A stretch of 64,000 nucleotides of DNA from Woeseiaceae bacterium (lineage in GTDB: Bacteria; Pseudomonadota; Gammaproteobacteria; Steroidobacterales; Woeseiaceae): NCBI GenBank assembly GCA_021773035.1, contig JAJFKU010000023.1:1-64000 (forward strand), given 5' to 3'. The notes beneath the pieces are model-generated. The model did not search any database, was not told the DNA's origin, and was given only the letters and a program-made list of their open reading frames with translations. Made by a program: the position numbers and the translations under genes. This document shows, one piece after another, positions 36,564 to 45,400 of the stretch (positions are counted from its first letter, which is position 1; each line of letters starts with the position of its first letter).

Positions 36564-37463
36564 ATGTCTGAATACCGGGATATAGAGTGTGTCGCGATGG
36601 TCGGCGCCGGTGTCATGGGAAGTAAAGTTGCCTGGGCATGTTGCGTGGCCGGATTAAGCGTGCGCTTGTATGACCCGTCCCGGCCGCAGATGGAACGAGC
36701 CCTGAAAAAGATCGAATGCTGGATGCGAGAAGACGGCTGCGCCGAGGCAGAGATCGCGGATGCACTGTCTCATGTAACGCTGCATGACAGTCTCGGTGCA
36801 GCCGTCGACGGGGTCGATCTCGCCTTCGAGAATGTGCCGGAGCGCCTTGATCTGAAAAACTCGGTCCATCGGCAAATTCACGAGCTGGTGCCCGAAGACG
36901 TGTTGCTGGGTTCAAACGCTTCGTCAATCGTTGTCTCCGACCTGGCTGACGCTTCGGGGCGTCCGGAACTCTTTTTCAACATGAATTTTGCGGACCCCAG
37001 GGAAGGGCCGCTCGTTGAGATCATGGTGGGTCCGAAGACCAGCACGAAAACACTGAAGAGTGCCGAACTATGGGCTCGAAAATTAAACATGATCCCGATC
37101 ATTACGCGCAAAGAGATCATCGGGTATTGCTTCAACCGGATCTGGCGCGCCATCAAAAAGGAGTCACTCTTTCTGGCGGACCAGGGCTATGCGGATTTCG
37201 AGGATATCGACCGCGCATTTATGCTGTCTTTCGGCGTTCCGCAGGGGCCGTTCGCGATAATGGATGAAGTGGGTCTCAATTCCGTCAAGCTGGTTGAGGA
37301 GCAGTACTATCAGGCGAGCGGAGATGCCAGCGACAGGCCGCCGAAGATACTTAACGACCTGGTCGACGAGGGTCATCTGGGCGTGCAGTCCGGTAAAGGG
37401 TTTTACGACTACCCGAATCCGGCTTACAGCCGGCCGGGCTGGTTGGCCAAGCAAGAAGATTAG
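36564..37463 (+). CDS. 3-hydroxyacyl-CoA dehydrogenase-type NAD-dependent oxidoreductase
   Basis: 299 residues from ATG 36564; a TTG directly after the upstream stop (36540) would add 8 residues. NAD motif VGAGVMGSKVAWACC, then ENVPERLDLKNSVHRQI, LGSNASSIVVSDLADA, FNMNFADPREGPLVEIM and FGVPQGPFAIMDEVGLNSV, giving both the Rossmann and the C-terminal helical dimerisation domains. Normal HPxNP is replaced by NFADPREG, so the substrate may not be an ordinary 3-hydroxyacyl-CoA. Last gene of the 27416-37463 operon. Confidence 0.87.
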   Translation: MSEYRDIECVAMVGAGVMGSKVAWACCVAGLSVRLYDPSRPQMERALKKIECWMREDGCAEAEIADALSHVTLHDSLGAAVDGVDLAFENVPERLDLKNSVHRQIHELVPEDVLLGSNASSIVVSDLADASGRPELFFNMNFADPREGPLVEIMVGPKTSTKTLKSAELWARKLNMIPIITRKEIIGYCFNRIWRAIKKESLFLADQGYADFEDIDRAFMLSFGVPQGPFAIMDEVGLNSVKLVEEQYYQASGDASDRPPKILNDLVDEGHLGVQSGKGFYDYPNPAYSRPGWLAKQED

Positions 37464-37518
37464 CGCCCGGCCGGGCCGTTAACGCAAACTGCATGTGATG
37501 CCGCTACTGTCAGTTTTT

Positions 37519-37528
37519 CAAACGTTTG
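37519..37528. promoter_or_regulatory. Short LacI-type operator core before the GPH transporter
   Basis: CAAACGTTTG is the perfect 10-bp core of the operators at 3893 and 7381. The flanks are only weakly symmetric. It lies 73 bp upstream of the GPH transporter start, a plausible operator position, and may tie the transporter to the LacI regulator. Confidence 0.5.
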
Positions 37529-37600
37529 CCCAAATCAAGAAAATACCTCATAATCACTCCATATTCGCTATAAATTATACTGGGTAAAAGCGATATCGAT

Positions 37601-38998
37601 ATGAGTGAAACATCAAATCAAACAACTGTTCGGGTCGCCCCAGTGCCTCGTATGACGCTGTCCAGAAAGACCTGCGCCGCGTTCGCCGCGCCGGGTTTTA
37701 CCGAGAACATGATGATGGCGCCGGTGTTGGGGATTCTGCCCGCCCTGTACGCCGAAGACTTTGGCCTGAGTCTCGCAACCGTTGGAATGATCTTCATGCT
37801 GGCGCGGATTTTCGATGCTGTCACCGATCCGCTGGTTGGTTACCTTTCAGATCGAACGCTGTCACGCTTTGGCGCCAGAAAACCCTGGATCGTCGCCGGC
37901 CAGTTCTTGTCCATGATCGCGGTCTTCTTCCTGTTCATACCCCGGGAAGGGGCGGGGACGATCTACTTCGCCGTGTTCTCCAGCATACATTTTCTCGGCT
38001 GGACGATGCTGATGATTCCGTACAACGCCTGGACGGCGGAGTTAAGCGGAGACTACACCGAGCGCGCGCGCCTGTTCACCTACCGGAGTTGCGCCGTATA
38101 CGGCGGTGCGCTGCTGTTTACGATAGCACCGCTGGCACTGTCGCCCTGGACGGGAAATTCGGAATACGATTTCGAGTTCATGAAGTTGCTCTGTTACTTC
38201 CTGCTGACCGCAATTCCTGTACTGACCCTGATCGCATTAACCGCCGTTCCCCAGGGAAAGAAAATACTCACGATACCGCCCTCGATCGGGGACACTTTGC
38301 AGGCGATCAGGAAGAACAAGGTGCTGCTGCTCTTTATCGTGGTGGCGGTAATCGGAAGCCTGGCGCAGGGTATTGCCGGGGCGCTGGAGTTTCTCTATCT
38401 CAGCAACTACATGAAGCTCGGACCCCATATTCCGATTTTGCTGACGGCGGGTGTAGTGACATCCCTGTTCGCGATTCCGCTCTGGTATTCGCTGGTGAAT
38501 CGCTTCGGTAAACACAAACCGTGGGCGATCTCGAGTCTTATCTTCGCGGTCTGTGCGCCGCTGTATCTTTTTCTACAGCCTGGCGAGAAATCGTTGCCGT
38601 GGCTGTTCGCACTGATTTTCGTCATGGGCTTCGTCCGCGCAACCGGGGCCGTAGCACCGCAGTCGATGCTGGCCGACATCATCGATTTCGACACATTGAA
38701 GACCGGTGCGAACAGGGCGGGCAGTTACTTCTCTCTGCTCATGTTGATCTCAAAAGGCGGACTCGCGGTGGGCGGCGGGATAGGTTTGTGGCTTGTCGGA
38801 GCCGGCGGTTATGACCCAACCGCCGCAGTTAACGACAGCTCTGCGAACTTCACTTTCCTGCTGGTTTACGCGCTCGTACCAGGCACTCTGCTTGCCGTGA
38901 ATGCGCTGCTGATCTTCAGGTATCCATTGAACGAGAACCGCCAGTCGATAATCCGGAAACGGCTTGAACAACTGACAGAAAGAGCGCTCGTCAAGTGA
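37601..38998 (+). CDS. Sugar/glycoside:cation symporter, GPH (MelB-like) MFS transporter
   Basis: 465 residues with about 12 transmembrane segments. DAVTDPLVGYLSDRTLSRFGARKPWIVAG (about 64-92) is the GPH/MelB signature with its cation-site aspartates, and MIPYNAWTAELSGDYTERAR follows, also typical. Members carry glycosides, pentosides or hexuronides with Na+ or H+. It would be the inner-membrane importer for TonB receptor 2 and plays the position that a transporter (MlrD) has in mlr clusters, although it belongs to a different family. A LacI-type operator core lies upstream. Confidence 0.9.
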   Translation: MSETSNQTTVRVAPVPRMTLSRKTCAAFAAPGFTENMMMAPVLGILPALYAEDFGLSLATVGMIFMLARIFDAVTDPLVGYLSDRTLSRFGARKPWIVAGQFLSMIAVFFLFIPREGAGTIYFAVFSSIHFLGWTMLMIPYNAWTAELSGDYTERARLFTYRSCAVYGGALLFTIAPLALSPWTGNSEYDFEFMKLLCYFLLTAIPVLTLIALTAVPQGKKILTIPPSIGDTLQAIRKNKVLLLFIVVAVIGSLAQGIAGALEFLYLSNYMKLGPHIPILLTAGVVTSLFAIPLWYSLVNRFGKHKPWAISSLIFAVCAPLYLFLQPGEKSLPWLFALIFVMGFVRATGAVAPQSMLADIIDFDTLKTGANRAGSYFSLLMLISKGGLAVGGGIGLWLVGAGGYDPTAAVNDSSANFTFLLVYALVPGTLLAVNALLIFRYPLNENRQSIIRKRLEQLTERALVK

Positions 38999-39022
38999 GT
39001 TTCATACGTTGAGAGACAAACA

Positions 39023-39985
39023 ATGAATAGAATGAAAAACAAAGTCATCGTCTTTTCGCTGCTACTGGCCGCCCCGCTGCCGGCCCTGCCCGAAGGGCAG
39101 TTGAACATCGCATTGACTAACGATGACGGCTGGCAGGCCCACGGTATTCAGGCCGTACACCGGGCATTGACCGAAGCCGGCCACCAGGCAACGATGGCGG
39201 CACCGTCCGACCAGCAGAGCGGCAGCAGTGCAGCGATGGACAGTGACAGCATCGAGGTGCGCCGCGTTGCCGAAACCCAGTATTCGGTAACGGCCTGCAA
39301 AGACGATGCCTGCGATGCCAGAGCAGGCGCGGAGCCGATAACAGCGGCGCTGGTTGCCGTCGACCTGGCACGGCGAAGCGGTGACGATTCGTGGCCCGAC
39401 CTGCTGGTTTCCGGCATCAACGAAGGTACGAATATCGGCGTCGCGACACAACTGTCGGGTACCGTCGGGGCGACCGTGGCCTCGCTTTCGCATGTTATGA
39501 ACAGCGCAGTGCCGTCCATCGCGATCAGCACGGACGAACCGGCGCATTGTGAAGACAACGAATCCTGCGTCATTGCGCACTACGACGACGTCGCCAACTT
39601 CATAGTGCGGCTGGTCGAGGTTCTCAACGAACGCCGCGCGGCAAGCGAGTCTCTTCTGCCTGCGGGCATAGGGCTGAACATCAATTACCCCAGCGCGTCA
39701 CCCAGGGGCGTGCGCGTCGTACGCCAGGAAAGCAAGATGGATATCGGCGGGTCGGTGATGGTGTTCGAGGTCGGTTGCGAGAAATGCCCGGGACTGGAAA
39801 TAGGCGAGATCGCAGCGGCAACTAACCTTAGCTTCAGCCCGGACAGTGCGGCGGAACCCGGCGGCGAGATATCAAGCTTCAACGAAGGCTACGTCACCAT
39901 CGTACCTATCCGTATCGACTATACGGCGTCCGACTATCAGGCCTTATCGGACTGGTTTGACGGCATGCACTGGGAGTCGCAGTAA
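39023..39985 (+). CDS. Exported SurE-like 5'/3'-nucleotidase or phosphatase
   Basis: 320 residues. SurE hallmarks: LNIALTNDDGWQAHGI (metal-binding NDDG), MAAPSDQQSGSSAAMD, DLLVSGINEGTNIG and SGTVGATVASL. An N-terminal signal peptide (KNKVIVFSLLLAAPLPALPEG) is unusual, because classical SurE is cytoplasmic. It has extra Cys pairs (CKDDACDA, CEDNESC, CEKC) consistent with periplasmic disulphides. It could remove a phosphate from an imported conjugate. 24 nt after the transporter, probably the same transcript. Confidence 0.87.
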   Translation: MNRMKNKVIVFSLLLAAPLPALPEGQLNIALTNDDGWQAHGIQAVHRALTEAGHQATMAAPSDQQSGSSAAMDSDSIEVRRVAETQYSVTACKDDACDARAGAEPITAALVAVDLARRSGDDSWPDLLVSGINEGTNIGVATQLSGTVGATVASLSHVMNSAVPSIAISTDEPAHCEDNESCVIAHYDDVANFIVRLVEVLNERRAASESLLPAGIGLNINYPSASPRGVRVVRQESKMDIGGSVMVFEVGCEKCPGLEIGEIAAATNLSFSPDSAAEPGGEISSFNEGYVTIVPIRIDYTASDYQALSDWFDGMHWESQ

Positions 39986-40569
39986 CGAATCGCATCCTCG
40001 AGGCGGTCATCGCCCCAGAACAGCTCGTCACAAACAAAGAAACTGGGCGACCCGAATACCCCTCTTTGCCGCGCCTCGTCGGTGTTGCCTTCCAAACCCG
40101 AACAAGCAGCGTCGCCTTCACTCTCGCAAAGAACGCTGTCATAGGGTTTATTCAGCGATGCCAAGGTTGCTCGCAGATTGGCTTTCGCGCCGGCGGTTAG
40201 TCCGCGTTGAAACCAGTTGCGGTAGGTTTCGGCAAGATACTCGCCGCACCAGCCGTCCCGGGCGGCGATCACCGCAATTCGGTTTGCTCGCTCAAAATGT
40301 TCCAGCGGGTACTCAACAGGCAGTCTGACAGGGTGACCATAGTGTTCCGCCCTGCGCTCGAGGTCGCGCCACATATAGTTGACCTTGTCCGGTTTGGATG
40401 CCGGGAACGGAAAATTATCGGTTTCCAGCATAATTTTTCGAACGTTAAACGGATGCCAGGAAATACTGATTCCGTTTTGCCTGCAGGCATTCTCAGTCCT
40501 CATGGCGGACAGGTAGGTGTAGGTGCTGCCCACGGCAAACCAGAATTCGATGTGTTTTTTTCGCTGCAT
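39937..40569 (-). CDS. 2-hydroxychromene-2-carboxylate isomerase/DsbA-family protein (GST kappa-like)
   Basis: 210 residues from ATG 40569; the frame is open to 40734 but the upstream part is low-complexity. EFWFAVGSTYTYLSAMR matches the N-terminal active-site region of HCCA isomerases, with Ser/Thr in place of the CxxC of DsbA; GVFGSPSFFVCDELFWGDDRLEDAI is the typical C-terminal segment. Such enzymes isomerise aromatic intermediates with glutathione. It overlaps the 3' end of the SurE-like gene by 49 bp on the opposite strand. Confidence 0.82.
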   Translation of the reverse strand: MQRKKHIEFWFAVGSTYTYLSAMRTENACRQNGISISWHPFNVRKIMLETDNFPFPASKPDKVNYMWRDLERRAEHYGHPVRLPVEYPLEHFERANRIAVIAARDGWCGEYLAETYRNWFQRGLTAGAKANLRATLASLNKPYDSVLCESEGDAACSGLEGNTDEARQRGVFGSPSFFVCDELFWGDDRLEDAIRYCDSQCMPSNQSDKA

Positions 40570-40669
40570 GGTATTTCCGGATCCACGGGTACGGTCTGCG
40601 TGCCATGATGATGGCAAATAGTTGGACGTCGCGGAAGTACTCCCGCAAGCTGGGGCGGCCTGAAAAAGT

Positions 40670-40698
40670 GGTACCCGGTTTTGGCCGGATTCCCCTCT
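40670..40698 (+). promoter_or_regulatory. Candidate ECF sigma promoter of the fecI-like gene
   Basis: Carries GGTACCCG, then GGAT 17 bases and CCTCT 24 bases from its start. The same three blocks with identical spacing occur at 42389-42417 before TonB receptor 3 (21 of 29 positions identical). Location 30 bp ahead of the sigma gene implies autoregulation. Confidence 0.6.
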
Positions 40699-40727
40699 GT
40701 ATACAGAACGGGTACAGGTGAGGCTGA

Positions 40728-41234
40728 ATGGCAAGTGACAACAGGTTCCGGGAAGCGGATGTAGTCGCGGCGCAGGGCAAGCAACTGCGCCACTATCTGC
40801 GCTCGCGTCTGGCCAACGAAGCCGACGCCCAGGACCTGGCTCAGGAGGCCTATTTCCGATTGCTGCGTGTGAAGGACCCGAGCCTGGTTCGGGATCCGGT
40901 CGCCTATCTGTATCGTATTGCGAGGAATTTGATTCACGAACTCTATACGGGCCTGCCTCCGGCTTCCGATTCTCTGGACGATGTCGAACTCGCCGATACG
41001 GCGACTATGTCGATAGAAGACGTCGCGGAATGTGGACAACAGATGGAGCGCCTGGAGCGGGTCCTGGACACCCTGTCGCCGAAGTGTCGCGCGGCTATTG
41101 TTATGCACAGACGAGATGGCATGACCTACAGCGAGATTGCCGGGGCGCTTGGAGTCTCGACGGCAATGGTTAAAAAATATCTTTCACAAGGCCTGTCTCG
41201 CTGCCGCAAGCGATTGCGGCGTTTTCACGAGTAG
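40728..41234 (+). CDS. FecI-like ECF RNA polymerase sigma factor
   Basis: 168 residues with AGGTGAGG upstream of ATG 40728. Sigma region 2 (LRSRLANEADAQDLAQEAYFRLLRV...DPVAYLYRIARNLIHEL) and region 4 (LDTLSPKCRAAIVMHRRDGMTYSEIAGALGVSTAMVKKYLSQGL) are those of iron-starvation/TonB-linked FecI sigma factors. It is held inactive or activated by the FecR protein encoded 6 nt downstream, in response to ligand binding by the receptor at 42476-45991. Confidence 0.93.
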   Translation: MASDNRFREADVVAAQGKQLRHYLRSRLANEADAQDLAQEAYFRLLRVKDPSLVRDPVAYLYRIARNLIHELYTGLPPASDSLDDVELADTATMSIEDVAECGQQMERLERVLDTLSPKCRAAIVMHRRDGMTYSEIAGALGVSTAMVKKYLSQGLSRCRKRLRRFHE

Positions 41235-41240
41235 CTAAGG

Positions 41241-42347
41241 ATGAGCAAGGACACATCAGCAAAACGCAGTGACGTCATCGCCGATGAGGCGGCGGACTGG
41301 TTCGTGAGCCTGCAGGAGCCCGGTGCACAGAGCAGGGCGGAGTTTGCTGCCTGGTTGAAGACCTCTCCGGAACATGTGCGTGAGTTTCTGGAGATTGCTG
41401 CGCTCTGGGAGGAAGTGAACACGCTTCAGTCCCAACCCTCGGTTGACGACCTTGTTGCCATGGCGATCACCGATGCAGATGATTCCAACGTGGTGTCACT
41501 CGGTACTCCGGAGCTTACGGCAGCGGCGATACCGCGTTCGAAAACGCGTCCGGAAGCAACGGCGGGACGAAGCCGATGGGCAGCGTTGGCAGCCGCCGCC
41601 GTCGTACTGTTTTTCGCCGGGATGCAGATCATGCGCCCACCGGCAGCGGACCCCAATCTGCACACAACGATGACCGGCGAGCAAAGGTCCCTGCCATTGC
41701 CGGACGGTTCGATCGTTACTCTCAATACGCAATCGACGCTGCGAGTCGCCTATTCAGACGAGTATCGTGACGTCATCCTCGGTGAAGGGGAAGCGTTGTT
41801 CGATGTCGCCAAAGACACTGCGAGGCCGTTTCGGGTGATTACCGAGCACGCCGTTGTTCAGGCAGTCGGTACGCAGTTCAATGTGCATCAGGAAAAAGGG
41901 GACCTCGTCGTGACCGTTGTCGAGGGGATCGTCGATGTCAACACGGGGTCCGGGGCCGGGCAATCCGGGCGTATGCGCCCCGGTATGTCGATGCCCCTGG
42001 TTTTCGAGCCGCAAAGGCTAATGGTGGGACAACAGGCCACGGTAGCCTCCGGGTCCAGTAAAGTCGTTGTTGCAGAGGCCACGATCGACACCGCGATTGC
42101 CTGGCAGGAACGACGGCTGGTATTCGATTTTCTACCCCTTCGCGAAGTGATTGCTGAGTTCAATCGCTATAACGATCCGCCGCTGACGATCAACGATTCA
42201 GAGTTGGACTTACTGCCGATCAGCGGCGTGTTTCGATCAAACGACCGGGAATCGTTCGTGCAGTTCTTACAGGAGATGCACCTGGCGAAATCGACGACAC
42301 GTGCCGACGGCACGATCGTCCTGCAAGCTGTGGACGATGATTCTTAA
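41241..42347 (+). CDS. FecR-like anti-sigma/transmembrane sensor
   Basis: 368 residues. Cytoplasmic N-terminal domain with EAADWFVSLQEPGAQSRAEFAAWLKTSPEHVREFLEIAALW (the sigma-binding FecR N-domain), a single transmembrane helix at about 112-130, then the periplasmic FecR domain (RSLPLPDGSIVTLNTQSTLRVAYSD...GEALFDVAKDTARPFRVITEHAVVQAVGTQFNV) and a C-terminal STN-interacting region (LPLREVIAEFNRYNDPPLTIND). It transmits the receptor signal across the inner membrane. Confidence 0.94.
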   Translation: MSKDTSAKRSDVIADEAADWFVSLQEPGAQSRAEFAAWLKTSPEHVREFLEIAALWEEVNTLQSQPSVDDLVAMAITDADDSNVVSLGTPELTAAAIPRSKTRPEATAGRSRWAALAAAAVVLFFAGMQIMRPPAADPNLHTTMTGEQRSLPLPDGSIVTLNTQSTLRVAYSDEYRDVILGEGEALFDVAKDTARPFRVITEHAVVQAVGTQFNVHQEKGDLVVTVVEGIVDVNTGSGAGQSGRMRPGMSMPLVFEPQRLMVGQQATVASGSSKVVVAEATIDTAIAWQERRLVFDFLPLREVIAEFNRYNDPPLTINDSELDLLPISGVFRSNDRESFVQFLQEMHLAKSTTRADGTIVLQAVDDDS

Positions 42348-42388
42348 CGAATCGACAAACGTCAAATACGAGTGTCCCGGGACAAAGC

Positions 42389-42417
42389 GGTACCCGACTT
42401 TTTCAGGATCAGCCTCT
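42389..42417 (+). promoter_or_regulatory. Candidate ECF sigma promoter of TonB receptor 3
   Basis: GGTACCCG, GGAT and CCTCT blocks at offsets 0, 17 and 24, identical to those at 40670-40698. It lies 59 bp before the receptor start at 42476 and so separates receptor expression from the fecI-fecR promoter. Confidence 0.6.
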
Positions 42418-42475
42418 AGTGAACCCAAGGGGGAGGCATTGCGCCTCGAATATTGGGAACAAAGAGGCTGAATCC

Positions 42476-45400
42476 ATGAATCGATCCATACTGACAATCC
42501 TCGTTCTTGTCGCGCTGAATCTGCAATCTGCAGCCGCAGCTGACGACCGGCTCCGGACAATCACGGTTGAACCACAAGCACTCAGTAGTGCGCTGCAGGA
42601 CTTTTCCGACCAGTCCGGATTACAGATCGCCTACGTAGCAACGCTTGCCGAGAACGTCACATCGCCAGGTACGGATGATGCCGGCAGCCCCAGGCTCGCA
42701 CTGAATGATCTGCTGGATGGCACCGGCCTGGAACATCGCTTCATTAATGATGAAACCGTCGCGATTGGCCCGGGCAATCAACCCGGCAGTCAGGAGCAGG
42801 GGGCCGAAGACCCGGGAAACTCGCTGCCGACACCGCAGCGGATGCTGATGGCCCAGGTGTCGGGGACACGGACTCAGCACCAGGCGAACCGAAGCGGCGA
42901 CGGAACTGACGGCAGCGTCAGCGGAAAAGTGAGCGATAGGCGCACCGGTGCCGCGCTCGAGGGCGCGCTGGTAAGGATTGTGGAGACCGATCGCAGGACG
43001 GCCACGGACAGTCTTGGCAGCTATCGCTTTCCCGGGCTTGCGCCGGGCATTTACTCGCTGGAAGTTTCCTACCTTGGTTTTGCAACAGCGCTTACGCGCA
43101 TCTCGCTGAACGGCGGTGAGCACGTCAAATACCCCGTTGCATTGGGCGCAGAGGGCGGTCCGATGGATGAAATCGTTGTTTTCGGTTCCCGTTCGGCACG
43201 GGCGTTGGCGCTTAACCAGGAAAGAACCGCTGACAATTCTTCGTCCGTCGTGACGGCGGACCTTCTCGGGAATTTTACCGGCACAACGCTCTCCGAGGCC
43301 TTGCGGCGGGTACCCGGTATCGCATTTCAGCAGGACGCGCAAACCGGCGATGGCTCCAATATCATTGTGCGCGGACTTTCGCCCGACATGAACGCCGTCA
43401 AGATCAACGGCCTGCACGTGCCGGTGGGCAGCGGCCGGCAGCGATCCGCTAATCTCGGCAACCTGCTGGCGGACTCCGTGGGCAAAATCACCATTCACAA
43501 AACACTGCTGCCGAGCCACGATAGTGCCGGAACCGGTGCTTTGATCGAAGTGGAAACCAAGTCGCCACTGGCAAGGCCACGTCGTTATCTGAACTTCAGC
43601 GTGGAGGGAGGACCAAAAGCCAGGGACTTTAGCGATGACCTGCTGCTGTCGGGAACCGTCGCCGGCACTTTTGGCAGCGATGAGAGTTTCGGTCTGAGTG
43701 CGTCAGTGCAATACCGGGATCGCGACGTCAAGTCCATTCGTTACGACAGAATATTTCGATCAGGACAGTATCTGCCGCTGGAAACCGATGGTTCGTTAAT
43801 AAGCTCGGCATTTCAAATCGATCCTCACCAGGCCTTTCCCTATGAGCCCGGTGCGGCCGACAGTTTTCAAAGCAGTTTAACAACCCGCTACAACGTGGCC
43901 GAGATTTCCAACCTTGCCGTCACGATCGCCGGTGAGTGGCAGATGGGCGATCACACGAATCTAAAGCTCGACATGCAGCATGCGGAGGGAGAGCGTTCGC
44001 TTTTCGGTCGCAGCTCGGATTTCGTGACCAGCGGGATGTCGTATCGCGAGCTGCCTGTCGTGGCGCTCAACGGCGAAACGCGGCGGGCACTGCGTTGGTC
44101 CGGTGGTCAGTTTACCGACCAGGACTATAACCTGAGCCGCGGTCGTACCGACGAGACAGATACTTACAGTCTTCGTGGCGTGACCAGTCGCGGCAAACTC
44201 GAGTTCACCTATATCGCCGGTTACGCTCATGGCTCGACAACCACGCCGGAGGACTTGTTCCTGACCTTCGGGCACGTAGATTCCTTCGGTATCGTGAATC
44301 CGGATTTCCTGCTTGCGAGTGCCGTTGACCCGGTAGAAGGGCGCGTTATCTCACCGTTCGGAACCTACGCTGGCGGCGATCTTTCGCTGCCGCTTTTTAC
44401 CGAGGAAGGTTTCGACTATTTCAACGATCCGGAAAACTACAACATCAGCACGGGCAGCATTTTCCGCGACAAGGGCAAGAACGATCGTTACACGGCCGAT
44501 TTCGGCGTCAAGTATGACGTTGACGGTGAGCACTTCAAATACCTGGAGGCGGGTGTTGATTTCGAGACCGCGAAGTACTCCGTCAGGCTCGATAGCTCGT
44601 TTGTATTCGGTTTCGGCAGCATCGGTTCGTTCGGGCTCGATTTCGCGGATTCGAACCTGTCCGACATCGGTCTGTCCGGTCCCGGTTTTCAGGTTGTGTC
44701 GGCCGCTGACTTCGCTGCTTTCGCAGACGGCCTTGCCGATACACCGGGGATCTTCGTCGATCCGGACGATATCGACGCCGAACTAAACCAGGCGTTTACG
44801 AAAGAAGACAGTCTCGCCGCCTATATCCAGGCGAGATTCGATATTGGCAAGCTGGAGATCATCGGCGGGCTTCGCTTTAGCGAGGTCACGGTTCAGGCGG
44901 TTAATCTCGAATCACCAAGTTTCAGCAACGAGTTCTTCCAGCCCGATCGCGAGTTTGAAAATCAATTCAGACGCCTGTTCGACGAATCGGCGACGGCCAG
45001 CGATGTACTCCCAAGAGTGCTTCTGAACTACCGGAAAACGGACAATCTGATTTTTCGCGGTGGCTATTATAAGTCGGTTGCGAGGCCGGAAATCGCCAGC
45101 CTTTCGTCCCGTCGTCGGCTTGCCCTGACGCTGGCGCCGTTCTTCGGACCGGACCGGAACCAGCCGCGGCTCAACGTTCAGGAAGGAAACCCCGACCTGA
45201 AGCCTGCGGTAACGCACAATTTCGACGTGTCGGCCGAGTACTATCACGACCAGATCGGCGCGCTCAAGCTGGGTGTTTTCTACAAGCGCGTTAACAACCT
45301 GCTGCAGACGAATCTGACGGAGGGGATAGACGTACTCGACGGCCTCGACCTGCCGGATCACCCCTATTTTCAGAATCTCCCCGCCAATCTCTTCGTCACC

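Noticed and set aside
37466..37477. 12-bp palindrome GCCCGGCCGGGC after the 3-hydroxyacyl-CoA dehydrogenase gene
   Set aside because: Too short and without a proper loop or T-tract to support a terminator; may be chance in GC-rich DNA.
42620..43519. 299-residue minus-strand frame inside TonB receptor 3
   Set aside because: Antisense to the signal, STN and plug coding region; no recognisable domain.
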